Positions 1-8,166 of a stretch of DNA of 64,000 nt are shown one piece after another (the stretch's first letter is position 1; each line of letters starts with the position of its first letter). The notes under the pieces are model-generated. The model made no database searches. It worked only from the letters and a program-made list of their open reading frames with translations, and was not told where the DNA came from. The translations under genes were made by a program, and so were the position numbers. Where the stretch lies: contig NZ_JAUSYV010000001.1 in assembly GCF_030817055.1 (NCBI RefSeq), forward strand, positions 2,876,001-2,940,000, in the 5' to 3' direction. Source of the stretch: Bacillus sp. V2I10 (GTDB lineage: Bacteria > Bacillota > Bacilli > Bacillales > Bacillaceae).

Positions 1-950
1 GCTTCCATAACGGAAAATGGCTGATTATCCTGCAGACTTGGAAGAACGAAAATATCAGCTTGCTTGAGCAGGCTCGGAACATCTTCTCTCTTTCCAAAAA
101 AGGTAACTTCATCTGCTAAATTTAATTGTGCAGTCTGTTGTTCCAATTGTTTTCGTATTTCTCCGTCTCCAATGATCCAGCAGAGCCAGTCTGTTCTAGT
201 CTTTTTTAGTTTTGCTAATGCATCTAACAGGTATTCGTGCCCTTTAACAGGAACAAGACGCGCAGGACAGATAATTATTTTCTTATCAGTAGGGCGCTCA
301 AGCTTCGGGAATTTTTCAGTTTGTTCTATGAACTTGTCGATATCCATTCCATAAGGAATGACTGTTACATGGTCTGCAGGGACATTAAAATCATTTACCA
401 ATAGTTCTTTAAGCCATTTTGTTGGGACAATTGTAATGTTGCTTGACGTGGAACCATAGTATTCCTCGGTAGATGCATATTTCCACTGAAGACTATCTCT
501 TGACTTTATTTCTCCAGAAATAATATGTTCAGTTGCCAGGCATCCATGGATTGTTGAAATTAACGGAACCTCTTTTGGTTTAACGCGCCACAATGCTCTA
601 GTTGAAACGATATCATGCGAATGGATTAAATCGTATTTTGTCAGGCCAAAAACTGCTGCTGCTGCTTCGTAGCTGTAGCGTTCAATTTCTCGCCATCTGA
701 TCCACGGATCCACCTGTGAAATATTTTCTTTGTAAAATCCTAGTACCTTTTCATAAATTAAATCCTTCACTTTAGGTTTTTCAAGAAAGCGTCCATTGTT
801 GGGCATGTAATACTTTTGCATATCTGGGTGATGTGCCAGTACGTCAACCTCGTGACCTAACTGTTCAAGCTCGCGTTTCAACCCATAAACATGTGTGGAA
901 ACCCCGCCAACGTGAGGAAGATACCAATAGGTTGCTAAAAGAATTTTCAT
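1..950 (-). CDS. GT4-family glycosyltransferase, 3' part beyond the left edge
   Basis: Reading the minus strand from the ATG at 948-950 gives a continuous open frame to position 1, so the C-terminus lies outside the window. The start has a good AGGAAG ribosome site. The N-terminus (MKILLATYWYLPHVGGVSTH) is the Rossmann-like glycine-rich start of GT4/GT-B sugar transferases. Downstream come the GT4 hallmarks ICPARLVPVKGHEYLLDAL and VLPSLQDNQPFSVMEA, the latter ending at the conserved nucleotide-sugar-binding Glu. It probably adds a sugar from a nucleotide donor to a surface polysaccharide on the cytoplasmic side. It is divergent from the UDP-sugar dehydrogenase and resembles the glycosyltransferase at 3.9 kb, suggesting a duplicated pair in one polysaccharide locus. 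The acceptor and sugar cannot be deduced. Confidence 0.85.
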   Translation of the reverse strand, partial: MKILLATYWYLPHVGGVSTHVYGLKRELEQLGHEVDVLAHHPDMQKYYMPNNGRFLEKPKVKDLIYEKVLGFYKENISQVDPWIRWREIERYSYEAAAAVFGLTKYDLIHSHDIVSTRALWRVKPKEVPLISTIHGCLATEHIISGEIKSRDSLQWKYASTEEYYGSTSSNITIVPTKWLKELLVNDFNVPADHVTVIPYGMDIDKFIEQTEKFPKLERPTDKKIIICPARLVPVKGHEYLLDALAKLKKTRTDWLCWIIGDGEIRKQLEQQTAQLNLADEVTFFGKREDVPSLLKQADIFVLPSLQDNQPFSVME

Positions 951-1121
951 TTACTTCTTCCTTTCATGAATAAATATCTGGATATCCTATGTTCATCTTT
1001 ACAAATAGGAGTGGGCTTTTTAATTAGTTTTAAAGATGATGGCCTAAAACAGCAAGATTCCTAACCTATATTAAGGAAATAAGGGCGTTTATACGGTGCA
1101 TAAAAACGGAGGGGTCATAGT

Positions 1122-1157
1122 ATGAAATATATTTGTACTAGGAGGAAAAGCCGTTGA
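1122..1157 (+). CDS. possible 11-codon leader ORF coupled to the dehydrogenase
   Basis: An ATG preceded by GGAGGGG opens an 11-codon frame (MKYICTRRKSR) whose TGA overlaps the TTG start of the next gene. The AGGAGG used by that gene lies inside this little frame. This is the geometry of translational coupling. The peptide itself need not have a function, and the match could be chance. Confidence 0.35.
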   Translation: MKYICTRRKSR

Positions 1158-2425
1158 ACGACAATTCTTTATTGAAAATTGCTGTTATAGGATTGGGATA
1201 CGTTGGACTCCCCCTTTCCAATATGTTTCTGGAAAAAGGACACACAGTATATGGAATCGATATAGATGCCAAAAAGATAAACTGTCTTTTAAAACACCAA
1301 AGTTACTTGTCCGACTTTTCAAATGAAGATATAAAAAAAATGTTTTTAATGGGGGATTTTCATCCAGGAAGTTCTTTTGAAGCAATCAATAAGGCTGATG
1401 CCGTAATTATTTGTGTGCCTACTCCTCTTGATAAACATGCAAAACCTGACTTAACATTCGTGCGTGCGGCTTTAAGAAATTCCAGCCCATTTATTAAATC
1501 TGGCCAGATAATCGTCTTGGAGAGTTCAACCTATCCTGGAACGACAGAAGAAGAAATTGTTCCATATTTACAGTCAACTGGTTTTAATGTAGGCAAGAAT
1601 CTTTTCGTAGCTTATTCACCTGAACGGATTAATCCTGGTGAAAAACAAAAAATCAGCACTATTCCCAAAGTCGTGGGAGGGGTGACCAAAGCTTGTACGG
1701 ATTTAGCTAAAACAGTATATGAGTCTATATTTGACGAAGTTGTAGTTGTATCGTCTCCAAAGGTAGCAGAACTGACGAAGATATTAGAGAATTATCAGCG
1801 TTTTGTAAATATCTCAGTAATGAATCAGCTGTTAATGCTATGCGATGAGATGGACATAAATTTGTGGGAAGTAATATCTGCAGCCAGCACTAAACCTTAT
1901 GGATTTACCCCGTATTATCCTGGTCCGGGAATTGGAGGGCATTGTATTCCAGTAGACCCTTTATACCTCCTATGGAAAGCCAAGGAATACAACATAGATC
2001 TCGATTTTATAACTTTTGCACATAAAGTAAACGAGCAAATGCCGGAATTCATTCTTCGCAAAATTGAAAAAGAACTGAAGAAGCCGATAAATGAAAGTCA
2101 TATTTTTGCGATTGGAGTCACATATAAAAAAGACGTTAACGATCTGAGGGAATCAATGGCACTTAGAGTGATTGAGAAGCTGATAAATGCAGGCGCAAAT
2201 GTAGTATTCCATGATCCATTTATCAGCGAAATTAAATTGGGAACTTCCATAATGAAAAGCAAAAGTTTGGCAAGCAGTGAGCTAACACAGGCTGATTGCA
2301 CCCTGATACTGACCGATCATAGCTGTCTGCCCTATGAATCAATCGTACAAGAATCCTCTTTGGTAATTGATACTAGAAATTCAACTCAAAATTTAAAGGG
2401 ATATAGAAATATTGTACTTATTTAA
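1154..2425 (+). CDS. UDP-N-acetylhexosamine-type 6-dehydrogenase
   Basis: This 423-residue protein oxidises C6 of a UDP-sugar to a uronate with two NAD+, supplying acidic sugars for surface polysaccharide. It has the N-terminal Rossmann motif VIGLGYVGLP (about residues 11-20). The central-domain catalytic-lysine/asparagine segment AELTKILEN lies near 205-213, and the nucleophile Cys264 sits in GGHCIPVDP. That GGHC-IPVDP form is typical of the UDP-GlcNAc/UDP-ManNAc dehydrogenase branch (WbpA/WecC) rather than UDP-glucose dehydrogenases. The start is TTG at 1154, with AGGAGG seven bases upstream. It is followed by a small ORF and a UDP-sugar epimerase, so the three probably act in one precursor pathway. 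The exact substrate remains an inference. Confidence 0.9.
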   Translation: MNDNSLLKIAVIGLGYVGLPLSNMFLEKGHTVYGIDIDAKKINCLLKHQSYLSDFSNEDIKKMFLMGDFHPGSSFEAINKADAVIICVPTPLDKHAKPDLTFVRAALRNSSPFIKSGQIIVLESSTYPGTTEEEIVPYLQSTGFNVGKNLFVAYSPERINPGEKQKISTIPKVVGGVTKACTDLAKTVYESIFDEVVVVSSPKVAELTKILENYQRFVNISVMNQLLMLCDEMDINLWEVISAASTKPYGFTPYYPGPGIGGHCIPVDPLYLLWKAKEYNIDLDFITFAHKVNEQMPEFILRKIEKELKKPINESHIFAIGVTYKKDVNDLRESMALRVIEKLINAGANVVFHDPFISEIKLGTSIMKSKSLASSELTQADCTLILTDHSCLPYESIVQESSLVIDTRNSTQNLKGYRNIVLI

Positions 2426-2479
2426 TGTAAGTAAAAAAATAAGCAGCAGTAATACTTGTTAAATGATTTATAGGAAAAA

Positions 2480-2647
2480 ATGAATTTATTATTCCAGACA
2501 ACTATAAGCCCTGTATCTGGACTACAAAGATATGGAAAAGCGTATTTTACAGTAGATAATGAACCAAGGACAAAATTTGAAAATGGATATCGAAAAAGAA
2601 TTGAGTGGTATCGCAATTTTGTCTTTGGCAAAGATGGGAGATTCTAA
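2480..2647 (+). CDS. possible 55-residue ORF of unknown function
   Basis: An ATG after TAGGAAAA opens a 55-codon frame that stops one base before the epimerase ATG at 2649, so the two would be coupled. The product is basic and aromatic, with no recognisable domain or membrane segment. It might be a real small protein or the remnant of a larger gene lost between the dehydrogenase and epimerase. The tight spacing to both neighbours is the only support. Confidence 0.3.
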   Translation: MNLLFQTTISPVSGLQRYGKAYFTVDNEPRTKFENGYRKRIEWYRNFVFGKDGRF

Positions 2648-2648
2648 A

Positions 2649-3573
2649 ATGAAAGCTATAGTTACTGGGGGAGCAGGATTTATTGGTTCTCACCTCGTCG
2701 GGGAATTAATTTCTGAAGGTTTTGATGTGCACATCATCGATAACATATCAACCGGTAAAATGGAGCATGTTCATCCTAAAGCAATTTTACATGTTCTTGA
2801 TTTACGCAGTCCTGACATTAGAGATGTGATAATTAATGAAAAACCTGATGTCGTTTTTCATCTTGCTGCACAAGTTGATGTTCTTAAATCGATTCAAGAT
2901 CCAGGGTATGACTCACAAGTGAATATTATGGGAACTGTTAATTTACTTCAGGCTTGCAGCGAGTCTTCTTCTGTAAAAAAAAATCATTTATTCTTCATCT
3001 AGTGCAGTTTATGGTGATTATAATGCCGATCGCCTCTCTGAAACCTTTGATACTCAGCCAATTTCATATTATGGTGTTTCTAAACTTACTCCTGAAAGCT
3101 ATTTACGCATTTACCAACAACTCTACGGACTTTCTTATACAGTGTTACGGTATGCAAATGTATATGGACCTAACCAGACTCCTAAGGGAGAAGGGGGAGT
3201 TGTTGCCATTTTCTTAGACCGTATTAAAAAAGGTCTGCCAATAATCATACACGGTAATGGAGAACAAACACGTGATTTTGTTTATGTAAAAGATGTGGTT
3301 AAAGCAAATCTTGCAGCAATTCAAAAAGGTGAAAATGAAATTATAAATATAGGTACGGCTAATCCAACAACTGTTAATCAATTGGCACATATTCTATCAA
3401 AAATTCACGGTAAACAAATTGTTATAACAAATTCTAAAGCACGACCTGGTGATATTGAACATAGTTGCCTTGATAACAGCAAGGCTGACAAGATCCTGCA
3501 TTGGTCTCCAATTTACAGCATTGATCAAGGATTAAAGGAAACGTACGATTTTGTCATGCAGCAAATGCTGTGA
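2649..3573 (+). pseudogene. NAD-dependent nucleotide-sugar epimerase split by an A9 frameshift
   Basis: The reading from ATG 2649 (GGGAG upstream) gives MKAIVTGGAGFIGSHLV, the SDR-type NAD-binding start of UDP-glucose 4-epimerase relatives. It runs to VDVLKSIQDP and then hits nine consecutive A residues at 2975-2983, after which the frame ends at TAG near 3000. Removing one A restores VKKIIYSSSSAVYG, the YxxxK region (ISYYGVSKL) and the C-terminal LRYANVYGPNQTPKGEGG segment, ending at 3573. Both halves together make a protein of about 307 residues, normal for the family. It may be a genuine mutation, a sequencing error in a homopolymer, or a gene expressed through polymerase slippage on A9. 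Confidence 0.85.
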
Positions 3574-3584
3574 ATGTTTTTTCA

Positions 3585-3651
3585 GTAATCTCATTAACAA
3601 TAAGATTGTTATTGCAGATGCAAATCTTATTGTTAATGAGATTACCTTTTT
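3585..3651 (+). terminator. long intrinsic terminator after the epimerase
   Basis: A 24-base arm starting GTAATCTCATTAACAATAAG at 3585-3608 pairs almost perfectly with 3621-3645, with one extra A. The loop is about 12 bases and a run of T follows. It closes the dehydrogenase-epimerase transcription unit. Confidence 0.85.
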
Positions 3652-3925
3652 AAAAGAATAGAACAGTAGAAGTCTCTACGCAGATTCAGCAACATATTTG
3701 TATTCAAACAAAATGCAAATTCTACATTTATTTATAGCTGAAATGATAATCAAATTTGGGAAATGTAGAACACAGCACAAGCAGAGCTTGATTGAATAAT
3801 AAGCTTGATGAATGCTGAATAAATTTTTGAAGGAAATATATATTCTTATTTATAGCCATATATTGAAAAGGGGGCAAAGAATATTGTATATGAATGAGAA
3901 GTGTGCTCATGAAGGAGGTAAAAAT

Positions 3926-5413
3926 ATGAAAATTCTATTAGCCTATTATCGTTATTCACCTAATATTAATGGTCCATCAACTTATATTGACATATTACGA
4001 GAAGAGCTTAAGAAAAATGGTCATCATGTTGATTTATTATCACATGATGAACAATGGGTAAATATCCAAATTGGGGAAAAACAAAAGGCTGATAAGATTA
4101 GTATCAAAAAAAGCCTCGTTGATCAGTATATATTTTCTTATTCCAAGAAGTATCATCCTTGGATTTTTTGGCGTGAGATGGAACGATATTGTTTGGAACG
4201 GGCTGCCATGAAACTGGATCTTAATGAATACGACCTAATACACTGTCAGGATTTTATGATGGCACGGGCACTTTCCCGTACGAAGCCTTCCCACATCCCG
4301 CTTATTATTTCTCTGCATAATTGTAAGCACCATGAAGCTATAATTACAGGGGAATACCACAGTAAAACAAGTCAAGAAAAGCAATTTATCAAGGCCGAAG
4401 AATTCTTAGGTTCAATATCAGGAGATACCACAATTGTTCCAAGCTTATGGCTTAAAGAGAAATTAACAGATATAGGAGTACCATCAGAAAATATTCAGGT
4501 ACTTCCATATGGTATTTTATCCGAAAAATTCATTGGAAAAGAAATAGCAAATAGAAATCCTTCAGATAAAAAGATAATTCTTTGTCCTGCACGCCTTGTC
4601 CCCATTAAAGGGCATCGTTTTCTTTTTGAGGCTCTCCAAAAACTCACTAATGAAAGGGATGACTTTCATTGTTTATTGGCAGGGGATGGCACACATCATG
4701 AGGAATTGAATGATTTAACAATTAAACTGGGAATTCAATCTTTTGTTACCTTTCTTGGCAGACGAGAGGATATCCCTTATCTGATGTCATCAAGCGATAT
4801 TATTGTATTACCTTCACTGCATGATACTTTCCCTATTGTTCTCTTAGAAGGACAAATGTCAAAAAAACCAATAATCTCTACTAATGTCGGGGGGATACCT
4901 GAAATCATTAAGAATGGAGAAAACGGTTTGCTTGTTCCACCAGCTAATAGCAAAGCACTTGAGGAAAAGCTGCGACTGCTTCTAAATGATCATAATCTTC
5001 GCCAGCAATTGAGTGAACGTGCACAGAAATTCGCATTACAGCACTGGACAATAAAAGAGCACTTTAAATGTATTCTTAACCTTTATAATAAAATTCAAAA
5101 AACAAACAGTATCAATAATTCCTCCCCAAAGACGGTTAAGTGGCACCCGGACAAAAAACTCCTAAATCAAATAAAATCCCAGAATAAATCGGTTGAATCT
5201 GGCATGACGTATAAAGATGAAGTTCCAGAAAACCTCAAAGGAAAGCTGGCAGAAAAACAACACTATGTTCATTTATTTGATCTATCGGGAGTAGTGCTCC
5301 AAACTGCAAAGATTGATCTGCAAGGAAATTACTCTTTTGAATTCATACCTCGAGGAGACTATGTTCTTAAAAGTACAATTTTGGGATTTGGCAACAAACA
5401 ATTATCGTTGTAG
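3926..5413 (+). CDS. GT4-family glycosyltransferase with C-terminal beta-sandwich extension
   Basis: I place the start at ATG 3926 because GAAGGAGG lies just upstream and the product then begins MKILLAYYRYSPNINGPST, matching the paralogue at the left edge. The first 390 or so residues form a GT-B glycosyltransferase with the donor-site segments ILCPARLVPIKGHRFLFEAL and VLPSLHDTFPIVLLEG. The last 100 residues are unusual. A polar linker leads to a short domain with the pattern VHLFDLSGVVLQTAKIDLQG followed by GNYSFEFIPRGDYVL, which resembles carboxypeptidase-regulatory/Cna-B-like beta-sandwiches. That module could bind carbohydrate or anchor the enzyme to a partner. The protein is 495 residues, about 110 longer than a plain GT4. 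Confidence 0.85.
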   Translation: MKILLAYYRYSPNINGPSTYIDILREELKKNGHHVDLLSHDEQWVNIQIGEKQKADKISIKKSLVDQYIFSYSKKYHPWIFWREMERYCLERAAMKLDLNEYDLIHCQDFMMARALSRTKPSHIPLIISLHNCKHHEAIITGEYHSKTSQEKQFIKAEEFLGSISGDTTIVPSLWLKEKLTDIGVPSENIQVLPYGILSEKFIGKEIANRNPSDKKIILCPARLVPIKGHRFLFEALQKLTNERDDFHCLLAGDGTHHEELNDLTIKLGIQSFVTFLGRREDIPYLMSSSDIIVLPSLHDTFPIVLLEGQMSKKPIISTNVGGIPEIIKNGENGLLVPPANSKALEEKLRLLLNDHNLRQQLSERAQKFALQHWTIKEHFKCILNLYNKIQKTNSINNSSPKTVKWHPDKKLLNQIKSQNKSVESGMTYKDEVPENLKGKLAEKQHYVHLFDLSGVVLQTAKIDLQGNYSFEFIPRGDYVLKSTILGFGNKQLSL

Positions 5414-5506
5414 CCATTTACGATAACATATAAAAAATGAGAAATTGAAGGGTATAAGAATGACGCAGGTTTTCTAATAACGCGTGTTTTATATAATTCG
5501 AAAGGA

Positions 5507-6100
5507 TTGATTAATATTACAATAATATGTATCGTTAGACATGGTGAAACAGATTGGAATGCACTGGGGAAACTTCAAGGACAAACGGATATTCCACTAA
5601 ATATTAATGGAATTCAGCAAGCTCATGAGTGCAGGGAGCTATTAAAAAAAACAACCTGGGATGTAATCATTACAAGTCCGCTTAAAAGGGCAAGACAAAC
5701 AGCGGAAATTATTAATAGAGATTTAAATGTGCCTCTTATTGAAATATCCGATCTTATGGAAAGAGGTTTTGGTGATGCAGAAGGAATGAATCTTGAGGAG
5801 AGATTATCGTCATTTCCTAACGGTGACTATTCAAATCAAGAAGATAAAGGAATTTTCACAAAACGTGTAATGGCCGGAATAGATCAAATTAATGATCGAT
5901 TTTCAGGGGGGAAAGTGTTAATTGTTTCACATGGAGCTGTAATAAATGAGATTTTATCAAATTTGTCAAATGGAGAAATAGGTTCAGGAAAGACTAATTT
6001 GATAAATGCTTGCATTAGCAATATATCCTATTGCGATAATCAATATAAGATTATTGACTATAATCAAATTTCTCACCTTTCTTTAAAAAAATTAGAATGA
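5507..6100 (+). CDS. histidine phosphatase family protein
   Basis: The N-terminal phosphohistidine motif CIVRHGETDWN and the later SPLKRARQTAEII and VSHGAVINEIL segments mark a phosphoglycerate-mutase-like phosphatase of about 195 residues. The substrate is unknown; relatives dephosphorylate sugars, nucleotides or small metabolites in the cytoplasm. The start is odd. The only standard start in frame is TTG 5507, which directly abuts the AAAGGA ribosome site. The family-typical N-terminus would begin at the ATT codon 5516, which has ideal spacing. It follows the glycosyltransferase by about 90 bases on the same strand. Confidence 0.85.
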   Translation: MINITIICIVRHGETDWNALGKLQGQTDIPLNINGIQQAHECRELLKKTTWDVIITSPLKRARQTAEIINRDLNVPLIEISDLMERGFGDAEGMNLEERLSSFPNGDYSNQEDKGIFTKRVMAGIDQINDRFSGGKVLIVSHGAVINEILSNLSNGEIGSGKTNLINACISNISYCDNQYKIIDYNQISHLSLKKLE

Positions 6101-6106
6101 AGAAAC

Positions 6107-6141
6107 AGCCAGTAAGAATTAAAGACACACTGGCTATTTCT
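6107..6141. terminator. hairpin between convergent genes
   Basis: AGCCAGT at 6107-6113 pairs with ACTGGCT at 6129-6135. It is followed by a short T-rich stretch between the phosphatase and the convergent NRAMP-like gene. It is a modest terminator candidate. Confidence 0.5.
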
Positions 6142-6170
6142 CTCTCAGCAAAGTAACAGGTACTATCTAT

Positions 6171-7361
6171 TTAATCAAATAAATGAGGCAATCCATTTAT
6201 TAGTGAATATCCGCCCATGGCGGCCATCGCGATTACAATCAATCCGCCGAAAACAGTTAACCAAAGTGGATGCTTATAATCACCGACAATTTTCTTTTTA
6301 TGCGCAGCAATCAGCATAACTCCAAGGGCGATAGGTAAAATTAATCCGTTGAGCGAACCTACCAGAATAAGGATTTTAACAGGTTCCCCAATTAAAGCAA
6401 ATACAAAGGTGGAGACTGCAATAAATCCGACAATAAACCATTTATGATATTTCTCAATCATTGGATTGAAGGTTCGTATGAATGAAACAGATGTATAAGC
6501 AGCACCGACTACAGACGTTACAGCAGCTGCCCACATTATGACTCCAAACATTTTGTAGCCTGCATTTCCAGCGGCATGTTTAAAAACGGAAGCAGGAGGA
6601 TTAGCAGGATCTAAAGCCAATCCTTGAGCGACTATACCTAAAGCAGCCAAGAATAAGAATATACGCATGATGGATGCAATGCCAATTGCAGAGATGGAGC
6701 TTTTCGTTACTTGAGGCAGGGCTGCTTGTCCTTTAATGCCAGCTTCAAGCAATCGGTGTCCTCCTGCAAATGTAATATATCCTCCAACAGTTCCCCCTAC
6801 AAGAGTGACAATCGCAAGATAATCAATCGTGTCAGGCATAACCGTTTTAATAGCTGCTTCAGCAATAGGCGGCTGGGCTGAAACCATGACGAAAACAGTT
6901 AGAGCGATCATGACAAAACCCATAACTTGTGCAAAACGGTCCATCACTTTACCGGCTTCTTTTACAAGAAATATCCCAATAGCGACGATGCCGCTCAGGA
7001 TGGCTCCTGTTTGAGAAGACATCCCGAACATCACATTTGTGCCTAGGCCAGCTCCTCCGATATTCCCAATATTAAATGCAAGTCCCCCAAGCACAATTAG
7101 GATAGAGATAAAATACCCAAGACCAGGGAGGACAGCATTCGCTATATCCTGTGCTGGTTTCTCAGCCACTGCAATGATGCGCCATATATTCAGCTGTGCA
7201 CCAATATCAATAATGACAGACATTAAAATTACAAACCCGAAACTTGCAGCCAGAACCTGTGTGAAATGAGTGGTTTGTGTTAAAAATCCAGGGCCGATGG
7301 CTGAAGTTGCCATCAAAAATGCGGCTCCAAGCAGCAGGCTGAAGTTTGATTGTTTTTTCAT
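6171..7361 (-). CDS. ycsG: NRAMP-like transporter of the 5-oxoprolinase operon
   Basis: This 396-residue, eleven-helix membrane protein is the last gene of the pxp operon, as in the B. subtilis ycsF-ycsG region. The fold-level pattern is NRAMP. However, the first helix reads AIGPGFLTQTTHFT instead of the DPGN metal-binding motif. The segment where the MPH motif of helix 6 is expected reads VGGYITFAGGHRLLEAG. Loss of both metal-ligand sets, together with its operon partners, suggests that it carries an organic substrate such as 5-oxoproline rather than Mn or Fe. That substrate is inference. The start ATG at 7359-7361 has an upstream AGGAGG. Confidence 0.85.
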   Translation of the reverse strand: MKKQSNFSLLLGAAFLMATSAIGPGFLTQTTHFTQVLAASFGFVILMSVIIDIGAQLNIWRIIAVAEKPAQDIANAVLPGLGYFISILIVLGGLAFNIGNIGGAGLGTNVMFGMSSQTGAILSGIVAIGIFLVKEAGKVMDRFAQVMGFVMIALTVFVMVSAQPPIAEAAIKTVMPDTIDYLAIVTLVGGTVGGYITFAGGHRLLEAGIKGQAALPQVTKSSISAIGIASIMRIFLFLAALGIVAQGLALDPANPPASVFKHAAGNAGYKMFGVIMWAAAVTSVVGAAYTSVSFIRTFNPMIEKYHKWFIVGFIAVSTFVFALIGEPVKILILVGSLNGLILPIALGVMLIAAHKKKIVGDYKHPLWLTVFGGLIVIAMAAMGGYSLINGLPHLFD

Positions 7362-7382
7362 GGTGATTCCTCCTGAAGGTTT

Positions 7383-8153
7383 TTAAGTAAGAACTTTGCT
7401 CGCTTTTTTAATGCTGATTCCTGTATGCTGAAGGGCATCCGATATGTATTTTGCAAATTGAAGGGCATGTGCGCCATCTCCATGAATGCAAATAGTATCT
7501 GCTTTAATAGACAGGTCCTTTCCTGATAGCGATGTGACTTTCCCATCTTTCACCATTCGAATCACTTGAGCTACTGCTGTTTCGTGATCCTCAATCAAGG
7601 CACGGGGCTCTCGTCTTGAGGTTAACGTACCATTATCCTGATAGGTTCTATCAGAAAAGACCTCACTTGCGGTTTTTAAACCTAATTTCTCACCAGCTAA
7701 AATTAACTCGCTGCCGGCAAGTCCAAAGAGAATCAGATTGGAATCAACTTTATAGACGGCCTCAGCAATGGCTTCTGAAATTTGGCTGCTTACTGAAGCC
7801 ATATTATAAAGGGCACCGTGCGGTTTCACATGCTGGAGAGATCCTCCTTCAGCTGCGGCAAAGCCAGATAATGCTCCAATTTGATAGACGACCAGGTCAT
7901 ATACTTCTCTTGGTGTGAGGTCAATATTTCTTCTTCCAAACCCGGATAAATCATTAAAACCCGGATGGACCCCGATTCCGACGTTTTTATCTATTGCAAG
8001 TTTAACTGTTTTTCTCATAGTTGAGGGGTCACCTGCATGAAAGCCGCAGGCAATATTAGCCGATGAAACGTAATTCAATATTTCTTCGTCATTTCCCATT
8101 TTATAAGCGCCAAAGCCTTCTCCCATATCGCAGTTTAAATCAACTTTATGCAT
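7383..8153 (-). CDS. pxpA: 5-oxoprolinase subunit A (LamB/YcsF family)
   Basis: PxpA works with PxpB and PxpC in ATP-dependent opening of 5-oxoproline to glutamate in the cytoplasm, salvaging damaged glutamine and glutamate. The diagnostic start MHKVDLNCDMGEGFGAYKMG is present, followed by NIACGFHAGDPSTMRKTV and HVKPHGALYN, all family signatures. I prefer the second ATG (8151-8153), because GGGAG directly abuts the first ATG but sits nine bases before the second. This gives 256 residues, normal for the family. It lies between pxpC and the NRAMP-like gene with short spacing. Confidence 0.93.
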   Translation of the reverse strand: MHKVDLNCDMGEGFGAYKMGNDEEILNYVSSANIACGFHAGDPSTMRKTVKLAIDKNVGIGVHPGFNDLSGFGRRNIDLTPREVYDLVVYQIGALSGFAAAEGGSLQHVKPHGALYNMASVSSQISEAIAEAVYKVDSNLILFGLAGSELILAGEKLGLKTASEVFSDRTYQDNGTLTSRREPRALIEDHETAVAQVIRMVKDGKVTSLSGKDLSIKADTICIHGDGAHALQFAKYISDALQHTGISIKKASKVLT

Positions 8154-8166
8154 CTTAATCATCTCC

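Noticed and set aside
64..354. Plus-strand ORF of 96 codons at the left edge
   Set aside because: It is antisense to a clear GT4 glycosyltransferase reading on the minus strand and shows no motif.
2559..2648. Longer start for the epimerase at ATG 2559
   Set aside because: The family N-terminus begins MKAIVTGG at 2649; the extra 30 residues have no counterpart and overlap another frame.
7616..7918. Plus-strand ORF of 100 codons inside pxpA
   Set aside because: Shadow frame opposite a well-conserved enzyme gene.
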